Source of the DNA: JBFLVQ01 sp040758525
GTDB lineage: Bacteria > Acidobacteriota > Blastocatellia > Chloracidobacteriales > JADJPF01
Assembly (NCBI GenBank): GCA_040758525.1
Contig: JBFLVQ010000160.1
Coordinates: 1 to 15,136, forward strand
Length of the DNA: 15,136 nt
Direction of reading: 5' to 3'
A program made the position numbers and the translations under genes. Below are positions 1-5,857 of the stretch, in pieces (position 1 is the first letter of the stretch; the number at the start of each line of letters is the position of its first letter). The notes under the pieces were generated by a model, which searched no databases, was not told the DNA's origin, and saw only the letters and a list, made by a program, of their open reading frames with translations.

Positions 1-89
1 AAAGTGAAGTCTATCTAGCCAGCCCAGCTACTGTGGCGGCTTCTGCAATTACCGGCGTGATCACTGATCCAAGAGTATTTTTACCCTAA
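1..89 (+). CDS. leuC: 3-isopropylmalate dehydratase large subunit, C-terminal fragment
   Basis: Only the last 28 codons are in the window, with complete codons from base 3 to the TAA at 87-89. The peptide reads SEVYLASPATVAASAITG and then VITDPRVFLP. The segment EVYLASPATVAASAI..G.ITDPR is the conserved carboxy end of the large subunit of 3-isopropylmalate dehydratase, in the aconitase superfamily. The ending resembles the shorter LeuC/HacA-type subunits. With LeuD it interconverts 2- and 3-isopropylmalate in the leucine pathway; the catalytic [4Fe-4S] cluster region lies upstream of the window. The gene is 16 bases from leuD, which supports co-transcription. The family call is secure because leuD and leuB follow. 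A homoaconitase-like enzyme is the only serious alternative and fits the context less well. Confidence 0.88.
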   Translation, partial: SEVYLASPATVAASAITGVITDPRVFLP

Positions 90-105
90 GAAAGGTATTT
101 TAAAA

Positions 106-651
106 ATGGTTGAAGGTAAGGCACATGTTTATCGACGCGATCACATCAATACTGATGAGATTATTCCCGCACGTTATTTAAACACCAGTGATCAGGAAGC
201 ACTCGCCAAGCATGCACTGGAAGATATTGATCCAGAGTTTGTCACACATGTGCAGGTAGGTGATCTAGTGATTGCTGGAGAAAATTTTGGTTGTGGCTCG
301 TCACGTGAACATGCTGTTTGGGCTTTGCGTGGCGCTGGAGTTGCTGCGGTAATTGCACGTAGCTTCTCTCGCATCTTTTATCGCAATGCGGTAAACAATG
401 GTTTTCTCATCATAGAATGCGATAAAGCACTCAGTATAAATAGTGGTGATGATATTCAGATCGATACAGTCGCTGGCATCATACGCAATTTGACTGAGAA
501 TACCGAGTATAATTTTGTGCCACTATCGGATTTTGCTCGTGAATTGCTAGCTGCCGGTGGCTTATTACCTTATGTGAAAGCTCAAATTGATAGCAACGCT
601 GAAAAACAGTCCATGTCCCAGTGGCAAGATAGTGGAGTATCTAGGAGATAA
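106..651 (+). CDS. leuD: 3-isopropylmalate dehydratase small subunit
   Basis: This 181-residue protein is the small (swivel-domain) subunit of isopropylmalate isomerase. It pairs with LeuC to convert 2-isopropylmalate to 3-isopropylmalate in the cytoplasm. Visible family marks are NTDEIIPARYLNT (residues 15-27), which forms the substrate-specificity loop, and ENFGCGSSREHA (59-70), the nearly invariant small-subunit motif, followed by AVIARSFSRIFYRNAVNNG (81-99). The conserved core ends near residue 160. The last 20 or so residues (SNAEKQSMSQWQD...) are polar and look like a poorly conserved tail, making it slightly longer than the usual 160-170 residues. A purine-rich GAAAGG at 90-96 sits upstream of the ATG. 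The leuB start follows 8 bases after the stop, with the leuB ribosome site inside the last codons of leuD, so translation of the two is probably coupled. Confidence 0.95.
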   Translation: MVEGKAHVYRRDHINTDEIIPARYLNTSDQEALAKHALEDIDPEFVTHVQVGDLVIAGENFGCGSSREHAVWALRGAGVAAVIARSFSRIFYRNAVNNGFLIIECDKALSINSGDDIQIDTVAGIIRNLTENTEYNFVPLSDFARELLAAGGLLPYVKAQIDSNAEKQSMSQWQDSGVSRR

Positions 652-659
652 TCTAGTTA

Positions 660-1748
660 ATGAATTCTGCAAAAGCAAAAAAGATTGTCGTACTGCCTGG
701 CGATGGTATCGGTCTAGAGGTGACTGCTGTGGCGGTTGCGGCATTACAATTAATGGCAACAAAATTCGGCCACTGTTTTGAGATTAGCGAACATCTGATT
801 GGCGGTGCCGCTCTACGTGAAAAGAATAGTCCATTGCCAGAAGCAACGCTAGCATCAGCACTATCTGCCGATGCGGTTTTGCTTGGTGCAGTAGGCTCGC
901 CTGAATTTAATCGTTTGCCATTCGAACAACGTCCTGAAGCGGGATTGTTGGCATTGCGTAAACATATGAATACCTTTGCCAACTTGCGCCCAGTACGAAG
1001 CTATCAGGCATTACAAGGATGTTCGCCATTATCTGGTGATCGATCTGTCGATCTGCTGATTGTGCGCGAATTAACCGGTGGCCTATATTTTGGTGAACCA
1101 CGCGGTCGCAAACAGAACCCAGCCGGTAAGCGTGTTGCGATTAACACGCTTGTTTACAGTGAAGAAGAGATCGCACAAGTAGCGCGTATTGCATTTGATG
1201 CTGCGCGCCAGCGACGCAACAAAGTCACTTCAGTAGATAAAGCAAACGTGTTGGAGACTTCGCAATTATGGCGCGAGGTTGTTAATGAAGTAGCGCAAGA
1301 GTATCGAGATATTGAGGTCGAACATCTATATATTGACAACTGTGCTATGCAATTGATCCTGCACCCAGAGCGCTTTGATGTTCTACTTATGGAAAACATG
1401 TTTGGCGACATTCTCAGTGATGAAGCTGCTGTGCTAGTTGGTTCACTAGGATTGTTGCCTTCCGCTAGTATTGGTGCCAAGTGTGGCCTATATGAACCGG
1501 TGCATGGTTCAGCGCCTGATATTGCTGGTTTGGGAAAAGCCAATCCAGTAGGCGCGCTGCTCTCTGCAGCAATGCTATTACGCTATTCATTAGAGATGGA
1601 AACAGCGGCGCAGGAATTAGAACTAGCAGTAGAATCGGTGTTAAATGCTGGAATACGAACCGCAGATATTGCTGGTAATGGTCCTGTTGCAACAACACGT
1701 CAATTGGGCGTAGCAGTATTTCAATATATTGCTGGCAATGGTTGCTGA
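660..1748 (+). CDS. leuB: 3-isopropylmalate dehydrogenase
   Basis: This is a 362-residue NAD-dependent decarboxylating dehydrogenase that oxidises 3-isopropylmalate to 2-oxoisocaproate, the precursor of leucine. The N-terminus IVVLPGDGIGLEV (9-21) is the start of the isocitrate/isopropylmalate dehydrogenase fold. RELTGGLYFGEPRG is the conserved substrate-binding segment. Asp226 (in DNCAMQL) together with Asp250 and Asp254 in ENMFGDILSDE (245-255) are the expected metal and substrate ligands. EPVHGSAPDIAGLGKANP carries Asp287, the residue that in this family selects NAD over NADP. Length is normal. AGGAG at 643-647, inside the end of leuD, is 12 bases from the ATG. It is the last gene of the leuCDB group, and the following 566 bases separate it from ilvB. 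Confidence 0.96.
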   Translation: MNSAKAKKIVVLPGDGIGLEVTAVAVAALQLMATKFGHCFEISEHLIGGAALREKNSPLPEATLASALSADAVLLGAVGSPEFNRLPFEQRPEAGLLALRKHMNTFANLRPVRSYQALQGCSPLSGDRSVDLLIVRELTGGLYFGEPRGRKQNPAGKRVAINTLVYSEEEIAQVARIAFDAARQRRNKVTSVDKANVLETSQLWREVVNEVAQEYRDIEVEHLYIDNCAMQLILHPERFDVLLMENMFGDILSDEAAVLVGSLGLLPSASIGAKCGLYEPVHGSAPDIAGLGKANPVGALLSAAMLLRYSLEMETAAQELELAVESVLNAGIRTADIAGNGPVATTRQLGVAVFQYIAGNGC

Positions 1749-1875
1749 CAATGACAAATTGGGACAGTAGACGGTTGGTTGGTAAGAGTGATCTCGCAAT
1801 TTTTCCGGCTCCGTCCAAGTCATTAGGTAACTGTGTTTTACTGTCTGGCGCCGAATTTACGATGAGCTTATGTTA

Positions 1876-1916
1876 AGCGACAAAACAAATTTTTTTCTTT
1901 ACATACCTTTGTCGCT
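1876..1916. repeat. Perfect 9-bp inverted repeat around the ilv promoter, possible operator
   Basis: AGCGACAAA (1876-1884) and its exact reverse complement TTTGTCGCT (1908-1916) are 32 bp apart, about three helical turns. The right arm lies in the spacer between the proposed -35 and -10 boxes, and the left arm lies upstream of the -35. The intervening bases are T-rich, and no T-tract follows the right arm, so a simple terminator of leuB is less likely. An operator pair for a repressor is the preferred inference, but I cannot name the regulator. A further exact copy of the right arm occurs at 5807-5815. Confidence 0.5.
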
Positions 1917-1926
1917 CATTTATAGT
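1898..1926 (+). promoter_or_regulatory. Sigma70-type promoter for the ilv leader transcript
   Basis: TTTACA (1898-1903) and TATAGT (1921-1926) each match the consensus at five of six positions and are separated by the optimal 17 bp. Transcription would start near 1933. That gives a leader of about 380 bases before ilvB, containing the small BCAA-rich reading frame and the terminator hairpin. The surrounding sequence is A/T-rich, as expected for a promoter. The assignment rests on the sequence match and the position. Confidence 0.65.
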
Positions 1927-2005
1927 GAATGGCGGTTTTTCCAACAGCAAAAATTTTTTTTTAATGCGCAAGATAAAACGCGCAATGATTCGCTAAGCGT
2001 CAACC

Positions 2006-2167
2006 ATGATCAACACTCAGATAATCGACACACTAAAGAGCATCAACCACAGCCACGCTGGCATTTCGGTAGATGTTCGTGTTGTTATTATTGGTTTGAT
2101 TGTAGCTGTAGCTGTACCGGTAATTATTATTACCGGCCTGATACAAAGGCAGGTGGGTGTGACGTAA
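2006..2167 (+). CDS. BCAA-rich leader peptide of the ilv operon
   Basis: This 53-codon frame starts at ATG 2006, with an in-frame TAA just upstream at 1994-1996. It encodes MINTQIIDTLKSINHSHAGI followed by a very hydrophobic stretch and ends QRQVGVT. Of residues 22-46, 17 are branched-chain (8 Val, 7 Ile, 2 Leu), with runs VVIIGLIV (26-33) and VIII (39-42). Such concentration directly upstream of ilvB, followed by a terminator-like hairpin, is typical of leader peptides whose translation senses charged Ile/Val/Leu tRNA. No strong Shine-Dalgarno sequence is visible, so translation may be weak. The alternative is a tiny single-span membrane protein, since the same stretch would suit a membrane helix. 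The overlapping 152-codon frame in another register looks like a shadow. Confidence 0.72.
   Translation: MINTQIIDTLKSINHSHAGISVDVRVVIIGLIVAVAVPVIIITGLIQRQVGVT
2117..2136 (+). promoter_or_regulatory. Hairpin over the Ile codons of the leader peptide
   Basis: CCGGTAAT (2117-2124) and ATTACCGG (2129-2136) form a perfect 8-bp stem with a TATT loop. It encodes residues 38-44 of the leader peptide, including the Ile-Ile-Ile run. A translating ribosome must open it. It could act as the early pausing structure of an attenuator, but part of the symmetry may simply follow from the codon choices. Confidence 0.45.
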
Positions 2168-2204
2168 GCGAACGTTACAAGCAAGACCAACGAAGCCACC
2201 CACC
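2152..2204 (+). promoter_or_regulatory. Candidate antiterminator pairing of the ilv attenuator
   Basis: GGTGGGTG (2152-2159), inside the last codons of the leader peptide, is the exact reverse complement of CACCCACC (2197-2204). The second segment overlaps most of the 5' arm of the terminator hairpin, so the two structures exclude each other. A ribosome at the leader stop codon (2165-2167) would cover the first segment and favour termination. A ribosome stalled at Ile/Val codons 26-42 would leave it free and favour read-through into ilvB. The pairing is seen in the sequence; the mechanism is inferred from classical attenuators. Confidence 0.65.
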
Positions 2205-2231
2205 GCCAAAGGCGATTGGGTGGCTTTCGTT
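2189..2231 (+). terminator. Attenuator terminator hairpin upstream of ilvB
   Basis: AACGAAGCCACCCA (2189-2202) pairs with TGGGTGGCTTTCGTT (2217-2231), giving 14 base pairs with one bulged T. An inner CGCC/GGCG stem around an AAA loop (2204-2214) continues it. The strand leaving the hairpin is U-rich but interrupted (TTATTTA), so the terminator may be leaky. It lies between the leader peptide and ilvB. It could also end transcription coming from leuB. Confidence 0.7.
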
Positions 2232-2241
2232 ATTTACGGTG

Positions 2242-2272
2242 GTTTCAGGTCGGACGCGACCCGCCCTGGAAC
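2242..2272 (+). promoter_or_regulatory. Second hairpin in the ilvB 5' leader
   Basis: GTTTCAGG (2242-2249) pairs with CCTGGAAC (2265-2272) with one G-U pair, and CGG/CCG (2251-2253 and 2261-2263) can pair inside it. It sits 29 bases before the ilvB ribosome binding site and has no U-tract. It may protect the 5' end of the processed ilv message or be incidental. Confidence 0.35.
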
Positions 2273-2314
2273 ACTTAATTTCCCAAATAGTTCAGCATCT
2301 AGGAGTAACCGTAT

Positions 2315-4024
2315 ATGGCAGAGTATAGCGGTGCCGATATTGTAATTCAAGCCTTGTTGCGTAATGGGGTCGATACTGTTTTTGGCTATCCTGGTGGGGC
2401 GATCATGCCACTTTATGATGCTCTCTATCATGCCCCCATACAGCACATTCTCACTCGTCACGAACAAGCCGCAGTACATGCGGCAGAAGGCTATGCACGC
2501 GCTTCTGGCAAGACCGGAGTATGTATTGCGACTTCTGGGCCAGGCGCGACCAATTTAGTAACAGGTATTGCCGATGCCTGGATGGATTCGATTCCCTTGG
2601 TTGCTATTACCGGCCAAGTGGCTTCTCACCTGATCGGCACCGACGCATTTCAAGAGACTAATGTTGTCGGTGTCACTGCCGCAATCACAAAACAGACATT
2701 GCAACCACGTACAGTTAATGAAGTATCAGCAGCTATTGCTGAAGCATTTTACCTAGCAAACAGTGGCCGTCCAGGTCCAGTAGTGATCGATCTACCCAAA
2801 GATGTTCTGAGTAAACAGACCAACTTGCCTATCGTTACCGAAAGCGATCTATACATTCCTGGCTATTGTTGCCGACCACAACTTGATCCTGTTGATGTCT
2901 ATGCAGGATTAGAGTTGCTGCGTGCTGCACAACGTCCACTTATTGTAGTTGGTGGTGGATGCAAAATGTCTGGACCAGCCACACTAGAGATGTTTCGTGA
3001 GCTTTGTCGCTTAACTAATATCCCGGTAACAGCAACTGTGCATGGCTTAGGCTCGACACCACCAAATTATCCATATTACCTAGGTATGTTAGGTATGCAT
3101 GGATTAAAGCGTGCCAATAAGGCTGTGACCAATTGCGATCTACTTATTGCGCTAGGTATGCGCTTTGATGATCGTGTTACTGGTGCTCCAGATCGGTTTG
3201 CTCGTCAGGCAAAAATAGTCCATGTGGAGATTGATCCTGCTGAAGTGAACAAATTGATCAAAGCTGATGTTGGCATCATAGGAGATCTTGGCGATGTCTT
3301 GGCAATGTGGTTACAGGATTTGGCACAAACCCCTTATCACACAACAAAGTCATGGCAAGAAAAGGTCTTTGCCCCTGGTGATGGTTTGAAAATGCCAGCC
3401 GCCGTCGAAGCTGCACAAGTACCACCTACCCTAGTGCTTGATGAGCTCTTTCAATTACTGCCTAGTAATACTATTGTTACTACAGATGTAGGACAGCATC
3501 AGATGTGGGCAGCGCAACGCGCACGTCCCAATGATCCACGCCGCTTTATTACATCAGGCGGTTTAGGTGCTATGGGGTTTGGCATACCATCAGCATTGGG
3601 CGCACAACTGGCCTGTCCTAATCAACTTGTTGTTGCGATAGTGGGTGATGGGGGTTTTCAAATGTCAGTTGCAGAATTGACAACCATTAAACGACACAAC
3701 CTACCGGTGAAAATTCTTGTGATGGATAACAAATATTTAGGTATGGTACGCCAGTGGCAAGAGATGTTTTATCAAGGGCGTTATTCTGCGGTAGATATGC
3801 GCGACAATCCAGATTTCGCTAAAATCGCAACCGCCTACGGAATAGCATCCTTCAAGCTCAATGATGCCACTGCCATTAACGATAGTATACGTGCCTGGCT
3901 GGCCACCTCTGGTCCAGCACTATTGCACTGTGAGTGCCATCTAACGGCAAACGTCTTTCCTATGATTCCCAGTGGTGCTGCAATTGATGAGATGATCGAG
4001 GCGGCATCCACGACCAATGGTTAA
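2315..4024 (+). CDS. ilvB: Acetohydroxyacid synthase large (catalytic) subunit
   Basis: This 569-residue thiamine diphosphate enzyme condenses two pyruvates to 2-acetolactate (valine, leucine) or pyruvate with 2-oxobutyrate to 2-aceto-2-hydroxybutyrate (isoleucine). The N-terminal TPP domain carries the catalytic Glu50 in TRHEQAAVHAAEGYARASG. A central FAD-binding domain spans roughly 190-350. The C-terminal TPP domain has the GDGGFQM motif (444-450) and DNKYLGMVRQWQ (471-482). Trp481 corresponds to the Trp that gives AHAS its preference for 2-oxobutyrate, and the MVRQWQEMFYQGRYS segment resembles E. coli AHAS II (IlvG). Length is normal. AGGAG at 2301-2305 is 9 bases from the ATG. The gene is first in a run continuing through ilvD and is probably controlled by the leader attenuator upstream. 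Confidence 0.96.
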   Translation: MAEYSGADIVIQALLRNGVDTVFGYPGGAIMPLYDALYHAPIQHILTRHEQAAVHAAEGYARASGKTGVCIATSGPGATNLVTGIADAWMDSIPLVAITGQVASHLIGTDAFQETNVVGVTAAITKQTLQPRTVNEVSAAIAEAFYLANSGRPGPVVIDLPKDVLSKQTNLPIVTESDLYIPGYCCRPQLDPVDVYAGLELLRAAQRPLIVVGGGCKMSGPATLEMFRELCRLTNIPVTATVHGLGSTPPNYPYYLGMLGMHGLKRANKAVTNCDLLIALGMRFDDRVTGAPDRFARQAKIVHVEIDPAEVNKLIKADVGIIGDLGDVLAMWLQDLAQTPYHTTKSWQEKVFAPGDGLKMPAAVEAAQVPPTLVLDELFQLLPSNTIVTTDVGQHQMWAAQRARPNDPRRFITSGGLGAMGFGIPSALGAQLACPNQLVVAIVGDGGFQMSVAELTTIKRHNLPVKILVMDNKYLGMVRQWQEMFYQGRYSAVDMRDNPDFAKIATAYGIASFKLNDATAINDSIRAWLATSGPALLHCECHLTANVFPMIPSGAAIDEMIEAASTTNG

Positions 4025-4053
4025 TACCAGGCAATTTGTAAAGGAGAAAGAAT

Positions 4054-4365
4054 ATGACAGAGCTGAAGCTATTATTGATGTTACGGCACATTCGTGTGAT
4101 ACCAAAGATCTTTATGCTGTTAGAACGCTTGGGTGCAGATTGCCTGGATGTACAAGGGGAATTGCAACCAGGCATGGGCGGTAAACTGGGATTGGTAGTG
4201 GCATGTCCGCCCACTCGCGCTAAACGAGTAAAAACACAGCTTGAACGGCTGGTAGATGTTAGCGAGATGCATGCTCGCACAGATGAAGAGATTGCTCATG
4301 CACAAACTTATGCCAGCAAAAGGGCGAGTGAATATAAAGCTTTCTGGGGAGGCAATGGTTTATGA
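4054..4365 (+). CDS. ilvN: Acetohydroxyacid synthase small subunit, single-ACT, IlvM-like
   Basis: The product has only 103 residues. Its length, position right after ilvB and the end of its ACT-like domain (LGLVVACPPT...TQLERLVDVSEMHA, residues 45-74) identify it as the regulatory subunit. QL.KLVDV is the conserved end of the AHAS small-subunit ACT domain. The glycine-containing segment of normal IlvN/IlvH that binds valine (N.PGV) is replaced by RHIRVIPKIF (11-20), and the second domain of the 160-residue IlvH type is absent. It therefore resembles E. coli IlvM of the valine-insensitive isoenzyme more than IlvN. A charged 30-residue tail follows the ACT region. An ideal AAGGAG at 4041-4046 lies 7 bases from the ATG. 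Its stop overlaps the ilvE start (ATGA), so translation is coupled. The family is fairly sure; loss of feedback inhibition is inference. Confidence 0.8.
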   Translation: MTELKLLLMLRHIRVIPKIFMLLERLGADCLDVQGELQPGMGGKLGLVVACPPTRAKRVKTQLERLVDVSEMHARTDEEIAHAQTYASKRASEYKAFWGGNGL

Positions 4366-5324
4366 GTTTCACTAATGCAAAATATATCTGGCGTAATGGT
4401 CAAATATTGCCTTGGCAGTCTGCCACCATTCATATTTCCGCGCATGGGTTGCACTATGGCACCGGTGTTTTTGAGGGTATACGCTGCTATAACACTGATC
4501 GTGGACCAGCAATCTTCCGCCTAGAGGCGCATATCGAGCGTCTTTTCGCTTCTGCCCGCTTGCACCATTTTACCATCCCTTATACGCCAGAATATTTGTG
4601 TCAGGCAGTTGTAGATACAGTACGGGCAAATGAATTAACTTCTTCATATATTCGCCCGATCGTTTTCTTAGGTAGTGGATCGTTAGGCTTACTACCAACC
4701 AATTGCCCTACCGAAGTAGCAATAATGGCGTGGGAGTGGGGCTTATTGCTGGGTAATGAGAGTGCCGAACGGGGTGTGCGTGCAACTATATCTTCCTGGC
4801 GTAAGTTTGAATCCCATGCGTTGCCAGCCAGCGCAAAGGCTTGTGGACAATATATCAACTCTGTGTTGGCCAGCCGCGAAGCACATGCACGTGGCTTTGA
4901 TGAAGCGCTGTTATTAAACAGTGCTGGCAATATAGCGGAAGCATCTGGTGAGAATCTCTTTATCGTCAAGGACCATACATTAATCACCAATGGTATGAGT
5001 GATGATGTATTGATGGGCGTTACTCGTGACACGATCATACGACTGGCTAGCGAACTAGGTTACACAGTAGTGGTACGTGCAATCTCTAAAACCGATCTAT
5101 TCACCGCCGATGAGGCTTTTGTCACTGGTACTGCCGCCGAGATCGTAGCGCTTAGTGAAGTAGATGGACGTGTCATTGGCAGTACTGCCAATCTGAATCG
5201 ACCAGTGTTACGTTCTCTACAACAGGCATTTCGCCGAGTTGTCACAGCTCAAGATGAGAAGCATCTTGATTGGTTGAAATTTATTAATTCTGTTGCTGCC
5301 ACGCGTGCAGATCATGCCGCCTAG
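4362..5324 (+). CDS. ilvE: Branched-chain amino acid aminotransferase
   Basis: This 320-residue fold-type IV PLP aminotransferase carries out the last step of Val, Ile and Leu synthesis, transferring the amino group of glutamate to the 2-oxo acids. Family marks are HGLHYGTGVFEGIRCY (28-43), YIRP (96-99), SAKACGQYINS (157-167) with Lys159 as the expected PLP Schiff-base lysine, GFDEALLLNSAGNIAEASGE with Glu193, and FVTGTAAEIV near residue 255. The length fits IlvE (about 305-310) with a short extra tail. D-amino acid transaminase and ADC lyase share the fold, but the FEGIRCY segment and the operon point to IlvE. The start overlaps the stop of the small subunit gene, and GGGGAGG at 4346-4352 is 9 bases upstream. 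Confidence 0.95.
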   Translation: MSFTNAKYIWRNGQILPWQSATIHISAHGLHYGTGVFEGIRCYNTDRGPAIFRLEAHIERLFASARLHHFTIPYTPEYLCQAVVDTVRANELTSSYIRPIVFLGSGSLGLLPTNCPTEVAIMAWEWGLLLGNESAERGVRATISSWRKFESHALPASAKACGQYINSVLASREAHARGFDEALLLNSAGNIAEASGENLFIVKDHTLITNGMSDDVLMGVTRDTIIRLASELGYTVVVRAISKTDLFTADEAFVTGTAAEIVALSEVDGRVIGSTANLNRPVLRSLQQAFRRVVTAQDEKHLDWLKFINSVAATRADHAA

Positions 5325-5364
5325 TGGCCAGTATCAATTTAGAAAATTAGGAAAGGAGACTTTT

Positions 5365-5799
5365 ATGGTAGCAAAAGTACAAACATCACCACTTCCTGCT
5401 GCTGGTCAGGTAGAGTCGAGCGCTCAGACAGCGCGACCAGCACGTCCTCAGATACATATTCCAATCGCTGAATTGCCGTCGGTACGCTTTAATCCACGGT
5501 TTACAGGAAAAATTTTTGAAGGCGAACGACTGTCGATTGTTTGTAGTGAAGTTCAGGCAGGGTTTACTGTACCAAAACACAAACACGAAAATGAACAGGT
5601 GACAGTCATTCAGAGCGGTGTATGGCAGTTTAATGTTGCTGGTGAAGAGTTCATAGCATGCTGCGGTGATATTGTGCATGTGCCGGCAGGCTGGGAACAC
5701 AGCGCGATAGCGCTAGAAACTAGCACAATTATGGAGATCTTTACGCCTCCAAGATGTGAATGGAGTGATGATATGGACGATTACCTATGGGGTATTTAA
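5365..5799 (+). CDS. Small cupin-domain protein of unknown role in the ilv operon
   Basis: This 144-residue single-domain cupin has a Pro/Ala-rich N-terminal tail of about 35 residues. Cupin motif 1 is GFTVPKHKHENEQVTVIQSG (66-85), with likely metal ligands His72, His74 and Glu77. Motif 2 is GDIVHVPAGWEH (101-112), with His112 as the fourth ligand. It closes with IMEIFTPPRCEW, a pattern seen in HxHxxEQ-type cupin_2 proteins. A metal-binding enzyme or small-molecule sensor is possible; no substrate can be named. I chose ATG 5365 because AGGAG (5354-5358) lies 6 bases upstream; a longer frame from 5293 would overlap ilvE and has no such site. Its place between ilvE and ilvC in a same-strand run of BCAA genes suggests a related role. 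Confidence 0.85.
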   Translation: MVAKVQTSPLPAAGQVESSAQTARPARPQIHIPIAELPSVRFNPRFTGKIFEGERLSIVCSEVQAGFTVPKHKHENEQVTVIQSGVWQFNVAGEEFIACCGDIVHVPAGWEHSAIALETSTIMEIFTPPRCEWSDDMDDYLWGI

Positions 5800-5806
5800 C
5801 CACTGG

Positions 5807-5815
5807 TTTGTCGCT
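5807..5815 (+). repeat. Third copy of the 9-mer TTTGTCGCT before ilvC
   Basis: The 58-base gap between the cupin gene and ilvC contains TTTGTCGCT, identical to the right arm of the inverted repeat at the ilv promoter. No left arm is visible nearby. One extra chance copy of a given 9-mer in 15 kb (both strands) is unlikely but not rare, so a shared regulator site is only a suggestion. Confidence 0.3.
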
Positions 5816-5857
5816 GAGCGTGCGTCCAATAATGAAAACAATAAACGGAGAATCAGT

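Noticed and set aside
1756..1802. AAATTG/CAATTT pairing just after leuB as a terminator
   Set aside because: The stem is only 6 A/T-rich pairs with a loop of about 35 bases, too weak to call a terminator despite the following T residues.
1990..2002. Exact 13-mer TCGCTAAGCGTCA shared with 8910-8922 inside the P-II gene
   Set aside because: A few repeated 13-mers are expected by chance in 15 kb over both strands, and the second copy is ordinary coding sequence.
2150..2275. T-box riboswitch upstream of ilvB
   Set aside because: I see no T-box core (GGTGGNACCGCG-like) sequence or Stem I features. The coding bias of the small frame plus the two exclusive stems fit peptide attenuation better.
1870..2328. 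A 152-codon frame across the leuB-ilvB gap
   Set aside because: Its product is low-complexity (poly-Phe, Cys/Tyr/Ser clusters), it runs through the terminator hairpin and past the ilvB start, and it conflicts with the BCAA-rich frame in another register.
4601..5038. A 145-codon antisense frame within ilvE, and similar antisense frames within leuB, ilvD and gltB
   Set aside because: Each lies opposite a well-conserved gene, has no recognisable domain or ribosome site, and is explained by the codon bias of the sense gene.
5293..5364. N-terminal extension of the cupin gene overlapping ilvE
   Set aside because: The strong AGGAG at 5354-5358 correctly spaced before ATG 5365 and the non-conserved extension favour the shorter form.
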